From positions 1-24,938 of IMG/VR virus record IMGVR_UViG_3300020456_000188: a DNA stretch of 24,938 bases; one strand, given 5' to 3'. The position numbers and the translations under genes are program-made. Position 1 is the first letter of the stretch; each line of letters opens with the position of its first letter. This stretch comes from a virus. Positions 10,901 through 15,833 of this stretch are shown piece by piece. Below the pieces are notes generated by a model, which saw only the letters and a list, made by a program, of their open reading frames with translations, was not told the origin of the DNA and did not search any database.

Positions 10901-13900
10901 TTCCAAATCTCAACTACTAGAGCAGGTGCTGCTATTACAATCTCCTCCCTTGGTGAAGGTAATGCCCACATGTTTGAAATGGCGAAGAGAAATTCTAAGT
11001 CATTGATTAGTATTAATAATATTGCTCAATATCCTATTGCTCTCACTAATATTTCTCACTCGCTTGATGATAATGGTGGTTCAATTGGAATTGCTGATAC
11101 TATCTTCTCGTTGAGTGGAATATCAACGATCAAACCAAAAGATCTCATTAAGATTGATAATGAGTTCATGATTATTGAGAACGTAGGTCTTGGTACAACC
11201 GCTGTTGGTCCTATCACAAATACAGGTGCATTTAACCTTGTTCAGGTAGAAAGAGGTTCAGTTGGGTCTTCAAGATCCACACACCAAGATACAACAGGTG
11301 TAGCGACTGTATTTAAAGGTGGATACAACCTTGTTGGTCAGGATATCTTCTTTACCGAGGCACCAAGAGGTAATCCACAGTTTGAGTCTACTAGTTCTAA
11401 TTTAGATTTCCCAGTTGCAGCATTTAACGGTAGAGTCTATCTCAGACAGGATTATGATACGAACCAAGTATATGATGATATTTCAGATGAGTTCACTGGT
11501 ATTGGTAGAACCTTTACACTAAGTGTAGATGGAGGAGATACCACAGGTATTGGAACAACTGGTGGTAATGGAGTTCTGTTTATCAACGGCATCTTCCAGA
11601 CACCAACCACTGAAAATAATCCTGCAAATAACTTTAGTATTGTAGAAGATTTATCTGCTGGTATTAGTAGTGTAAGTTTCAGTGGTATTAGAGATCAGTC
11701 TAACAATATCTTTACTTCTGAGTTTGATGTAAATATGGGTCAGTTACCAAGAGGAGGAATGATCGTTTCTCTTGGTTCAACTGGTGGATCTGGATATGCT
11801 CCTTTGGTTGGTGCAATGTCCAAACCTGTAATTGGTGCTGGTGGTAGCATTAGCGATGTTGTTGTAGGATTTGGTACAACTAATCAAGTTAAGAGAGTTA
11901 GTGATGGATATTCCATCAGTACAGCAACTTATAACAATACTACTGGTATTCTTGAGATTACAACTAGTGATCAGCACAGACTGACTGTTGATACAAGTTC
12001 AGTCTTCATGGAAGGTCTTGAGTTTGCTTGCACTGCCGAGCATACTGGAGTTACGACTACTATCTTCCCAGATGGTAGCAGTCCTTTTGGTCAGAGATTC
12101 CCAATCACGGGAATCACTTCTTCCAAAACATTCACTGCTAACGTAGGAGTCTGCACCATTCCTCATGCTTACGTTGGTATGGGTACCATTTATAAGTGGT
12201 GGGATTTAACCGAAGGTTCTGGATACAGAGATGGTCATGTATCAGTTGCAGTAACTGACTTGATTTATGATCACAGATTTGTAAGTGCTGGCGTAAACTC
12301 CATCACCGATAATCTTCATAACACATATACTGCTACGGATGCAGATTATAACTCCCTGACTGGTATTCTTAAGTTAACCATTGTAAATCATGGACTGACT
12401 GGTTCTAATACAGTTGCTATTGGAACCGATAGTTTGGTATTTACTTGCTCTAAGGATAATCATGCTACTGAGCACTCATATCCAAGAGCAGTTTCTAAGA
12501 CTCAAGCAAGAAGAGGTATAGTCGCTGGTGACCCTGCTCATAATGCAGTATTAAGTATTCAATCATTCACTCAAAACACGATTAGTGTTGGTGTTGGAAC
12601 TGGTGGTGGCGGTGGATCAGGTGCTACCGTAACTCATGTTGTTGGTGCTGGTGGTACACTTGCACTTTCAGTCGGTGCTGCTGGAACTGAGTACGTCAAC
12701 CCAGAAATATTTGTTTCTGAACCAAATTATGAAGATCTGAGTGTAATGGGTATTTCCAGATTGAGTATTGGTGCAACCACGGATACTGGAATCGGACTTC
12801 TCCTTGATATTGATGTAAGTGCAGGATCTACTACTGGAATCGGATCTACCTATCATGAAATCAGTGGATTCAATATTTCAAGACCTGGATATGCTTTCCA
12901 GAAGGGTGATAGATTCAAACCAGTTGGATTGGTTACTGCTCGTGGACTAGCTGCTCCTCTTTCGGAATATGAACTTGAAGTTCTTGAAGTCTTTACTGAT
13001 AACTTTGGTTCATGGCAGTTTGGTGAGATTGATTATATTGATTCTATCAAGAATTTCCAAGATGGAGTACGTAAGAGATTCCCACTATTCTATAACAACG
13101 AACTTCTGAGTTTTGAAGCAGCAACAGATTCTGATATTGATCTTGCTTCAGCATTGCTCATTATCATTGATGGTGTTATTCAAGAACCAAATGTAGCATA
13201 TACATTTGAGGGTGGTACAAACTTTGCGCTCGCAGAACCACCATTAGAGGAAGCAAATATTGATATCTTCTTCTATCGTGGAACCAGAGGAACTGATACC
13301 GTTCTGATTACATCTGTTGATCAGATTATTGAGAAGGGTGATGAAGTTCAGATTATGAAGAATAACGCAATCAGAACCACTAAGTCTCAAGAGAAGAGAA
13401 CTGTATTCAACTTAGACTCTTCAGATAAAATTGAGACTAACCGTTACTTTGATCAGGGTATCAATGATACCGATTTTAAACCAATTAATATCATTAAGCA
13501 AAAGGTTGATCAGGTAATCAACGGTGAAAATGTATTTAAGACGAGAGATTCTATTGAAACTCAAATCTTCCCAGTTGCTAAGATTATTAAGGACTTCAAC
13601 GCAGGTGATACTGAAATCTTCTTAGATAATGCAGACCTGTTCAAGTATGATGCTCCTAACTCATTCTCTATGATGGTTGTTGCTGGTATCGGCAGTACAG
13701 AGGCAACTGGTAATGTTGAGTTTGTTGGTTCTGCAAACACCTATATGGGATTCTCGGGTATTGTAACGGGTATCACAACCACTACTGGTATTGGAGTTCC
13801 TCTCGCACTTGAGATGGAAATTATTTCTAATGACTTCACTGGATTAAATGTTGGATATCCAATCTATATCTCTGATACTAATATTGGAACAGGAGTTACT

Positions 13901-14248
13901 TCAATTAATGACTCTGACGCAGCAGTCGTTGGTATTGGTTCTACATTCCTTGATAATGTTTATTATATTCATGGATTACAAACCAGCGGAACTGTTGGTA
14001 TTATTACATGCAATATTCACTCCGCTTCAAATGTAGTTGGTCTTGGAACCACAATGAACATTCATAATCCCGTTGGTAAGTACTCTTGGGGTAGAGTTGC
14101 TGACTTCACAAGATCCAGTAATCCTATTTCAATCGGCGTCTCAGGATTCACTATTCCTAGTGCATCCGTTGGAATTTCTACATTCCCAATCGCCCAAAGA
14201 AGAGGAGTTGGATTAAGAGATAACGGTTCATTACCAAAACAATTGTAA
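1949..14248 (+). CDS. gp7: Giant gp7-like baseplate wedge protein (4099 aa) with YHYH-like domain
   Basis: This single uninterrupted frame of 4099 residues is about four times the length of T4 gp7 (1032 aa). The wedge identity rests on its place between gp6 and gp8 and on residues 150-300: FIKEARSLYESKGTDDSFK at 193-211, then ILCKVLY, and LVGQSI at 257-262. These match the C-terminal part of T4 gp7 as I remember it (STKGIEASYKFLFKVLY and LVGQTI). Beyond that lies a long mosaic: a 'EVITYTG-CxRG-H' module (82-132), six copies of a H-x-L/F-x-x-x-D module between 616 and 3011, GSGY-type turns, a YHYH-like domain (1239-1344), three tandem sandwich-like units (2517-2859) and two Cys/His modules (3328-3513). 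The C-terminal part from W3689 onward looks like a conserved cyanophage gp7 tail. No signal peptide or membrane segment is seen. The ATG follows the gp6 stop by one base and has no good Shine-Dalgarno, so coupling to gp6 is likely. The gp7 identity is well supported; functions of the internal modules are inferred. Confidence 0.88.
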   Translation: MIQTGFEPRVKVQEIISNQLPSFILDENPKAVDFFKQYYISQEYQGGTSDLSENLDQYLKVDNLIPEVVVDSTTTVGIVTAGDSTINVSSTKGYPDTYGLLKIDSEVITYTGKTSTSFTGCVRGFSGITSYHQDTNQEELIFSDTVAADHVASSSVQNLSTLFLKEFYKKLKATFTPGLEDVDFHPSVNAGNFIKEARSLYESKGTDDSFKILCKVLYGVDPSIINLEDYLIKPSAAQYIRRFVTIAEAISGDPNKLVGQSITKLTDAGTNASISEVEPFTRNNQQYFKVSLFIGYDDLSTIEGTFQITPSTKATQTVAVGSSVVTVDSTIGFAQTGYVLSGINSITYTDKSINQFLGCTGIGKTIEAADNVRSDEIYFGYEDGDETKKVELRLTGVLSKFEQISDNINVVNNDIISVKNLGSNVKNPETDKTYKQIFFNSWIYNTSSRYNISDVSNYTLASKIDRSSLKKGDRVEILQRDSNVVDSSPTNIAYIASIINAENRVTLDNLSFTSATGQDYDIRRKLNTASASNVTMLYGNNTTLSDVLNTYDERGKYAYVASNSLPSNNNTTATSIEYAYEISKEVNTTSISAGTVGIITDGFADGTYRTIKFSDAVPFIEGDKIFYKPDVAPLVGLETGAYFVSIVSSDKKQINLYSSRSFVGGPNYLKFRPQADGHRFTLFSQRSNVLGPQKLLKKFTLEPNIKNGVGELTIPGSTGMLINGVEISNYKSDDKIYFGPLESVNLLNGGKGYDVINLPVITATTGTGTTAKIRPVISGSFEKVYVDPQDFDIQSIVSIGVTGGNGTGAVLEAQLTDRFRNIFFDARYSSAGGGINSTTDQLIFKEDHNLTSGEEIIYHDEGNTPIGIGTTTLVDRASYFAKIDNNRTIQLFESRSDFLAGINTVDLTSSGNGTQKFTPAKSKKTIANIVVVDGGSGYTNRNLFVKPAGINTTNHTINFVDHGFEDGDRIVYENTDGISFESPDITVGVKTASYMILKVDDDTFRLADIGIGGTNLSKYDQRENIRIEGVGSGLHQFKFPDISVDVQYTSVGFGTTTQSYQTVNAVPVVRGSIIDSYLYEAGTGYGSTILNHHRKPIISITSGKNAQLEPIIVNGRLEVVNIDSGGNEYTSLPDIDLVDPTGAGTGADIRPIISGGKLTDVKIINPGIGYSSTSTLRVKSTGINALFDADVRGLTVTNTSRFGNELLNETNEKLQYSVLGYFDTVRDAFNEDSTVVSKIIGWAYDGNPIYGPYGYSDVDDTNSAPKRIESGYELKVSDVVDRPSGFDNGFFVEDYCYTNSGDLDEYNGRFAKTSEFPNGVYAYYATIDSSNDPQYPFFIGNKYRSNTLTDNETLNQEFDFNSSNLLRNTFPYKVSDSKADNDFIIETNEVINQKSIVESQTKGSITGFDIVNAGSNYMVNDVLNFEPTSTGGGLISRVSKVGGKNVTDITTTIEEFPNSVFTLDNDRNVKVTIKPSHTILDGESVIISGFSTNLSRLNDTFEVGVTSFRTSLIQELPAGTSGVSTEIYVGNIPDEIAINSQIGISTEVLTVLEIFKNKNIIKVERSLTGIAHTATSEVSFKPDSFTIKSNLEFFDSKVNQRVYFNPTESVGVGTITGISTSVTFTLGNSLVTRDIPSRTITLENHPFENNQNVTFTADGTAVSISTSPTGTPFNLPSNVFVVDKNINSIGIKTTLTSSEVYFRTVGANSDGYHFDTNFVEITGKVQKVRAQVSVSTSHELKANDVISLDVAPSLSVGIGTSTAVRVKRNTLTGNIQINPITFAAAGVNTVTNQINLPSHGLKTLDKVDYDANTVASGLHTNTYYVYRVDDDNIQLSTTQTNVQQDPPVVVDILSAGGSIQTISPINPQVVSVKENNLVFDLEDSSLEDYQFKIYYDNAFNNEVVSISTTSSFTIVGLGTVGVTTGATLTVNHNSELPRRLYYNIEKSGFISTADKEVKQYSEILFENSAYSGDYHVSPVGLAGTTFNIFLNEVPEKLSYIPTECAALEYDTSSVTASGPIKKINIVSGGSNYEQYPVFTDVTGSNGKDAYIVPTSSTIGNAETVRVINEGFEYSSDKTLQPTADISPLITIRDSNTVGLVSVTDGGKFFIDAPAVTVVNPSTREKINSGVLLAEITDNSITRVTIEQEPKGLPETTALLFTENNTNGISVQKVFSNENSGIITCHITTPTVGFPIAPFATGDEVFVEGIQKYSSTGTGFNSPDLGYRFYTVTNYDTTSGVLDRVTLDGTSFITNAGLAKTEQDATGIVINKNNYPVLEAIQKRSAFFVGEKVLINGAESNLTIASYDELSIKVNGTDELKVEDVLTGVDSGNVATISSLDIGEGIFTVDYSIKKDIGWETNVGMLDFDDQVTPDNDYYQNLSYSIKSPLTYEKTTEVVKGLLHTAGMRDFADTGITSATSAGISDTNDQTGIFKDLLTETRVDTVYDFDLVRDIDVVNNTSKFITFKNKKLTDYIDCRSNRVLKIDNINSQFSNLDGEPSKFLNIFKLDPADTYTSILFRVSDKDMNEVQLSDLVILSSGGDSFLLDKGSVVNTGSSILHSDGDEFGTFEIVTDSLGDSFLRFTPDDPDNIDYDLKSRTSKFNSTAVGINTQAIGFINLVSSNGITTQTGFTTALYTAATDEFEGLFADVQVINKNNNQMNFAGVYLTHDGTDTFISDYYNDSDSTTNFLSINEIGSFGANIISGIATFTYTSDTEDDIDIRARIVGFGTTSIGIGTHRYKNNFQTDGSERSVIYQSNFVDNVSTATTVVSVSNVLFDSMKSYVRVSVGDTSALHQVLMIKDNQQNIYIQQSPFLSVGSTTGIGTFGGDIDGTDMILTFTPDTASNVSVSAFSEIFYTKIDSLNNPNVLNIGAISESVGYNFYNAINGDRINRTQFTVNHNSVPIFAKVFNPEDTTVLDLTASGASTFEIDDHFFQNNEELIYTPQATFVGVGSTAMQYIPATPGSVDTLPERVFAIVGGDDDSFQISTTRAGAAITISSLGEGNAHMFEMAKRNSKSLISINNIAQYPIALTNISHSLDDNGGSIGIADTIFSLSGISTIKPKDLIKIDNEFMIIENVGLGTTAVGPITNTGAFNLVQVERGSVGSSRSTHQDTTGVATVFKGGYNLVGQDIFFTEAPRGNPQFESTSSNLDFPVAAFNGRVYLRQDYDTNQVYDDISDEFTGIGRTFTLSVDGGDTTGIGTTGGNGVLFINGIFQTPTTENNPANNFSIVEDLSAGISSVSFSGIRDQSNNIFTSEFDVNMGQLPRGGMIVSLGSTGGSGYAPLVGAMSKPVIGAGGSISDVVVGFGTTNQVKRVSDGYSISTATYNNTTGILEITTSDQHRLTVDTSSVFMEGLEFACTAEHTGVTTTIFPDGSSPFGQRFPITGITSSKTFTANVGVCTIPHAYVGMGTIYKWWDLTEGSGYRDGHVSVAVTDLIYDHRFVSAGVNSITDNLHNTYTATDADYNSLTGILKLTIVNHGLTGSNTVAIGTDSLVFTCSKDNHATEHSYPRAVSKTQARRGIVAGDPAHNAVLSIQSFTQNTISVGVGTGGGGGSGATVTHVVGAGGTLALSVGAAGTEYVNPEIFVSEPNYEDLSVMGISRLSIGATTDTGIGLLLDIDVSAGSTTGIGSTYHEISGFNISRPGYAFQKGDRFKPVGLVTARGLAAPLSEYELEVLEVFTDNFGSWQFGEIDYIDSIKNFQDGVRKRFPLFYNNELLSFEAATDSDIDLASALLIIIDGVIQEPNVAYTFEGGTNFALAEPPLEEANIDIFFYRGTRGTDTVLITSVDQIIEKGDEVQIMKNNAIRTTKSQEKRTVFNLDSSDKIETNRYFDQGINDTDFKPINIIKQKVDQVINGENVFKTRDSIETQIFPVAKIIKDFNAGDTEIFLDNADLFKYDAPNSFSMMVVAGIGSTEATGNVEFVGSANTYMGFSGIVTGITTTTGIGVPLALEMEIISNDFTGLNVGYPIYISDTNIGTGVTSINDSDAAVVGIGSTFLDNVYYIHGLQTSGTVGIITCNIHSASNVVGLGTTMNIHNPVGKYSWGRVADFTRSSNPISIGVSGFTIPSASVGISTFPIAQRRGVGLRDNGSLPKQL
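2192..2344 (+). repeat. EVITYTG-CxRG-H module inserted in the gp7 head domain
   Basis: Residues 82-132 of the gp7-like protein have the pattern STINVSSTKGY, LLKIDSEVITYTG, FTGCVRG and a terminal YH. This pattern is common in phage fibre and baseplate proteins. It sits between two blocks of the gp7-like head (residues 1-60 and 155-300) and reads as an insertion. Related versions occur at 11093-11284 in the same gene and at 21768-21953 in the DUF4815 gene. Confidence 0.6.
3794..3997 (+). repeat. H-x-L/F-x-x-x-D module, copy A, in gp7
   Basis: Residues 616-683 show the core IEGDKIFYKP, then GAYFVSIV, QINLYSSRSF and DGHRFTLF. The order is a 'xxGDxIxY' strand, a 'YFVxxV' strand, a 'xIxLxxSRS' strand and a closing HxF. 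It is the first of six diverged copies spread through the protein, and it lacks the leading His. Confidence 0.55.
4472..4708 (+). repeat. H-x-L/F-x-x-x-D module, copy B, in gp7
   Basis: Residues 842-920 carry DHNLTSGEEIIYHDEG (His 848), ASYFAKIDNNRTIQLFESRS, then a 'VDLTSSGNGTQKF' end. The order of strands matches copies A and C-F. It lies just upstream of copy C, with one GGSGY turn between them. Confidence 0.65.
4817..5059 (+). repeat. H-x-L/F-x-x-x-D module, copy C, in gp7
   Basis: Residues 957-1037 carry DHGFEDGDRIVYENTDG (His 962), YMILKVDDDTFRLADIG and a terminal GLHQF at about 1033-1037. This is the cleanest copy of the six and the best query for finding the others. Confidence 0.68.
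5663..5980 (+). other. YHYH-like domain embedded in gp7
   Basis: Residues 1239-1344 read like the YHYH family as I know it. They start with GWAYDGNPIYGPYGY at 1241-1255, then GDLDEYNGRF at 1301-1310, FPNGVYAYY at 1316-1324 and PQYPFFIGNKYR ending at 1344. In typical family members these blocks are GYAxDGFPIYGPYG, LDECNG, YxYH and YPYxxGC. Here the Cys of LDECNG is Tyr 1306, the YHYH tetrad reads YAYY, and the final Cys is absent. Residues expected to bind metal or form disulfides are therefore lost, which argues for a structural role or for binding without metal. Confidence 0.72.
6866..7090 (+). repeat. H-x-L/F-x-x-x-D module, copy D, in gp7
   Basis: Residues 1640-1714 carry ENHPFENNQNVTFTADG (His 1645), then NVFVVDKNINSIGIKTTLT and a closing GYHF (His 1713). 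The Asp of the core is replaced by Gln-Asn, so this is a diverged copy. Confidence 0.5.
7328..7540 (+). repeat. H-x-L/F-x-x-x-D module, copy E, in gp7
   Basis: Residues 1794-1864 carry SHGLKTLDKVDYDANT (His 1799), TYYVYRVDDDNIQLSTTQTN and an 'AGGSIQTISP' end. It matches copy C well in the central VDDDxxxL strand but lacks the closing HxF. Confidence 0.6.
9497..9763 (+). repeat. Tandem sandwich-like unit, copy 1 of 3, in gp7
   Basis: Residues about 2517-2605 run FRVSDKDMNEVQLSDLVIL, GSVVNTGSSI, FGTFEIV and FLRFTPDDPDNIDY. The order 'x-V-x-D … VxxxxLV/L … TGSS … GxF … LxFTPxxxxN' is shared with the two following units and with a unit often seen in marine phage structural proteins. A beta-sandwich fold is my inference. 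Confidence 0.6.
9881..10141 (+). repeat. Tandem sandwich-like unit, copy 2 of 3, in gp7
   Basis: Residues about 2645-2731 run GLFADVQVINKNNNQMNFAG, then VYLTHDGTDTFISDYYND, IGSFGANIISGIATFTYT and DIDIRARIVGFGTT. The VYLTHDG strand and the FTYTSDTEDDIDIRAR strand align with the LVILSSGG and FTPDDPDNIDYDLK strands of copy 1. Confidence 0.62.
10286..10525 (+). repeat. Tandem sandwich-like unit, copy 3 of 3, in gp7
   Basis: Residues about 2780-2859 run MKSYVRVSVGDTSALHQVLM, YIQQSPFLSVGSTTGIGTF and MILTFTPDTASNVSVSAFSE. Starts of the three copies are about 127 and 135 residues apart, with Thr/Ile/Gly-rich linkers between them. Confidence 0.62.
10733..10981 (+). repeat. H-x-L/F-x-x-x-D module, copy F, in gp7
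   Basis: Residues 2929-3011 carry DHFFQNNEELIYTPQ (His 2933), VFAIVGGDDDSFQISTTRAG and NAHMFEM (His 3007). This copy is separated from the other five by the tandem sandwich-like units. Confidence 0.6.
11093..11284 (+). repeat. EFMIIEN-VERG-H module in gp7
   Basis: Residues 3049-3112 carry DTIFSLSGISTIKPKDLIKI, EFMIIENVG, then VQVERGSVGSS and a terminal STHQD. It is a diverged relative of the module at 2192-2344 and of the one in the DUF4815 gene, sharing the 'LIKIDNE-x-I-I' strand, the RG turn and the final His. Confidence 0.5.
11930..12058 (+). repeat. Cys/His module, copy 1 (TTGILEIT … FACTAEH) in gp7
   Basis: Residues 3328-3370 carry YNNTTGILEIT, QHRLT, then GLEFACTAEHTG with Cys 3361 and His 3365. 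The same layout returns 139 residues later (12347-12487). A similar 'FTCxxDxxxTxHxYPR' motif is widespread in marine phage fibre proteins; its role is unknown. Confidence 0.6.
12347..12487 (+). repeat. Cys/His module, copy 2 (LTGILKLT … FTCSKDNH) in gp7
   Basis: Residues 3467-3513 carry YNSLTGILKLTIVNHGLT, then LVFTCSKDNHATEHSYPR with Cys 3500, His 3505 and His 3509. It is the more canonical of the two copies. The Cys/His spacing could suit a metal, but the family is not known to me as a metal binder. Confidence 0.65.
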
Positions 14249-14257
14249 TAATCTTTG

Positions 14258-14265
14258 TATAAATA
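14258..14265 (+). promoter_or_regulatory. T4-type late promoter box upstream of gp8
   Basis: The octamer TATAAATA lies in the only sizeable gap (34 bases) between gp7 and gp8, 17 bases before the gp8 ATG. It is an exact match to the T4 late promoter -10 element, which in T4 is read by the gp55 sigma-like factor with gp33 and the sliding clamp. There is no separate -35 box, as expected for this class. Transcription should start inside the last bases before gp8, leaving a very short leader. Confidence 0.75.
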
Positions 14266-14282
14266 TCTAAAAACGCAATGAT

Positions 14283-15827
14283 ATGGCAGCTGTCGTAACA
14301 GATCAATTTAGACTTTCGAATGCCAGTAATTTTGTAGATTCGGTTACTTCTGCAAGTAACTCATATTATGTTTACTTGGGAACTTGCAACCCTACCTCTC
14401 CATCTGTAGGATTTGGTAGAACATCTGATTGGAACACAAATGTTCCTAGTCCTACGGACAATCTCCAATATGCTGGATTTTATAAGAAGAATATACTTTT
14501 TGGAAAAAAAGTTAATAGTGCTAATATAAGAAGAGTTATTAGGAAAGTAACTTGGGTAGCAAATAATCGCTATGACATGTATAGGCATGATTATAGCATT
14601 AGCAATCCAACTCCAAACTCAAACTCTAGTAGACTATATGACTCGAATTACTATGTAATGAATAGTGATTTCAGAGTATATGTTTGTATTGATAATGGTT
14701 CATCAGGATCTAATCCTAAAGGAAATAACTCACAAGATGAACCAACTTTCACTAACCTAGCACCTACTGCTGCTGGAACAAGTGGTGATGGTTATGTATG
14801 GAAATATTTGTTCTCGGTATCACCAAGTGATATTATCAAGTTTGACTCTACAGAATACATTGTAGTTCCTAATGATTGGTCTACATCATCTGATACTCAG
14901 ATTTCTGATGTTAGAGAAGCAGGTGATTCTGAAGTTCAATCAAACCAGATTAAGAAAGTTTATATTGACGATGCAGGTTCTGGATATAGTGCAGGAACTG
15001 TAGATATTCTTGGTGATGGTAGTGGTGGTAGAGTTTCTATTACCGTTGATAGTGCTGGTGCTATTACAGGAACAACTGTTACTGCTGGTGGTAAAGGATA
15101 TACATTTGGTGTTGTTGATTTAGGTAGTCTGCAACCATCTGGTTCTATTCCCAACCCCGCAAAACTTATTCCAATCATTCCTCCATCAAGAGGACATGGT
15201 TTTGATGTTTATACTGAACTTGGAACTGATAAGGTCCTTATCTATGCTAGGTTTGATTCTTCAACAAAGGATTTTCCAGTAGATACTCAGTTTGCACAAG
15301 TTGGTATTCTAAAGAATCCTCAAGAGTTGAGTTCAACTTCTGTCTTTACCCAAAGTCATTTCTCATCATTGTTTGCCGTAAAACTGGCGGATGACTTCAC
15401 TGGAACACCTACTGTTGGTGGAGAGATTACTCAAACAAGAACTGATGGTAATATCGCCAAAGGTTATGTCGCATCATATGATAGTGAGACAAAGGTACTG
15501 AAGTATTTCCAAGATAGATCACTATACTTTGGAAATGAGAAAGATCAAACTGACTACAACTCTGTAACAACAGGATCTACCATTTATGATTTTGAATCTT
15601 CTTCAAGCACCATATCTCCATTCAGCGGATCTGTAAACACTACATTTACTGGTAGCAGTGTAACTGTTGGTAGTAAGGTTGTAGATCTGGGAGTTACTTT
15701 TACAAACGGGCTTGCTAGTCCAGAGATAAATAAAAAAACAGGCGATTTGATCTATATTGATAATCGTCCCACTGTTGCAAGAGACATCAGACAAAAAGAA
15801 GACGTAAAAATTATTCTGGAATTCTAA
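14283..15827 (+). CDS. gp8: Baseplate wedge subunit gp8
   Basis: This 514-residue protein follows gp7 as in T4, where gp8 is a dimeric wedge component. The N-terminus (MAAVVTDQFRLSNASNFVDS), an aromatic stretch with SYYVYLGTCNP at 27-37, and GYVWKYLFSVSP near residue 170 fit the cyanophage gp8 family. It is longer than T4 gp8 (334 aa). Part of the surplus is a glycine-rich segment at residues 226-275 with two aromatic turns (GSGY at 232-235 and GGKGY at 269-273) of the type also found in gp7. The C-terminus (GDLIYIDNRP … DVKIILEF) is conserved-looking. The ATG at 14283 was chosen over the ATG at 14278 because the latter stops after six codons. There is no clear Shine-Dalgarno; a late promoter lies just upstream. 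The next gene starts six bases after the stop. Confidence 0.88.
   Translation: MAAVVTDQFRLSNASNFVDSVTSASNSYYVYLGTCNPTSPSVGFGRTSDWNTNVPSPTDNLQYAGFYKKNILFGKKVNSANIRRVIRKVTWVANNRYDMYRHDYSISNPTPNSNSSRLYDSNYYVMNSDFRVYVCIDNGSSGSNPKGNNSQDEPTFTNLAPTAAGTSGDGYVWKYLFSVSPSDIIKFDSTEYIVVPNDWSTSSDTQISDVREAGDSEVQSNQIKKVYIDDAGSGYSAGTVDILGDGSGGRVSITVDSAGAITGTTVTAGGKGYTFGVVDLGSLQPSGSIPNPAKLIPIIPPSRGHGFDVYTELGTDKVLIYARFDSSTKDFPVDTQFAQVGILKNPQELSSTSVFTQSHFSSLFAVKLADDFTGTPTVGGEITQTRTDGNIAKGYVASYDSETKVLKYFQDRSLYFGNEKDQTDYNSVTTGSTIYDFESSSSTISPFSGSVNTTFTGSSVTVGSKVVDLGVTFTNGLASPEINKKTGDLIYIDNRPTVARDIRQKEDVKIILEF
14976..15101 (+). repeat. Paired GSGY turns within gp8
   Basis: Two turns, GSGY (residues 232-235) and GGKGY (269-273), bracket a strand-rich piece with GDGSGGRVSITV. 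The unit is about 37 residues long and resembles the turn repeats in gp7 and in the DUF4815 protein. It probably forms stacked beta turns protruding from gp8. Confidence 0.6.
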
Positions 15828-15833
15828 AAAGAA

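Noticed and set aside
1949-14248. Frameshift or fused genes explaining the 4099-residue frame
   Set aside because: The frame is continuous, the repeats and C-terminal part are all in one frame, and very long gp7 proteins are known in T4-like cyanophages, so a sequencing artefact or fusion is not needed.
14249-14282. Terminator between gp7 and gp8
   Set aside because: The gap holds a late promoter box and A/T-rich sequence but no inverted repeat followed by a T run.
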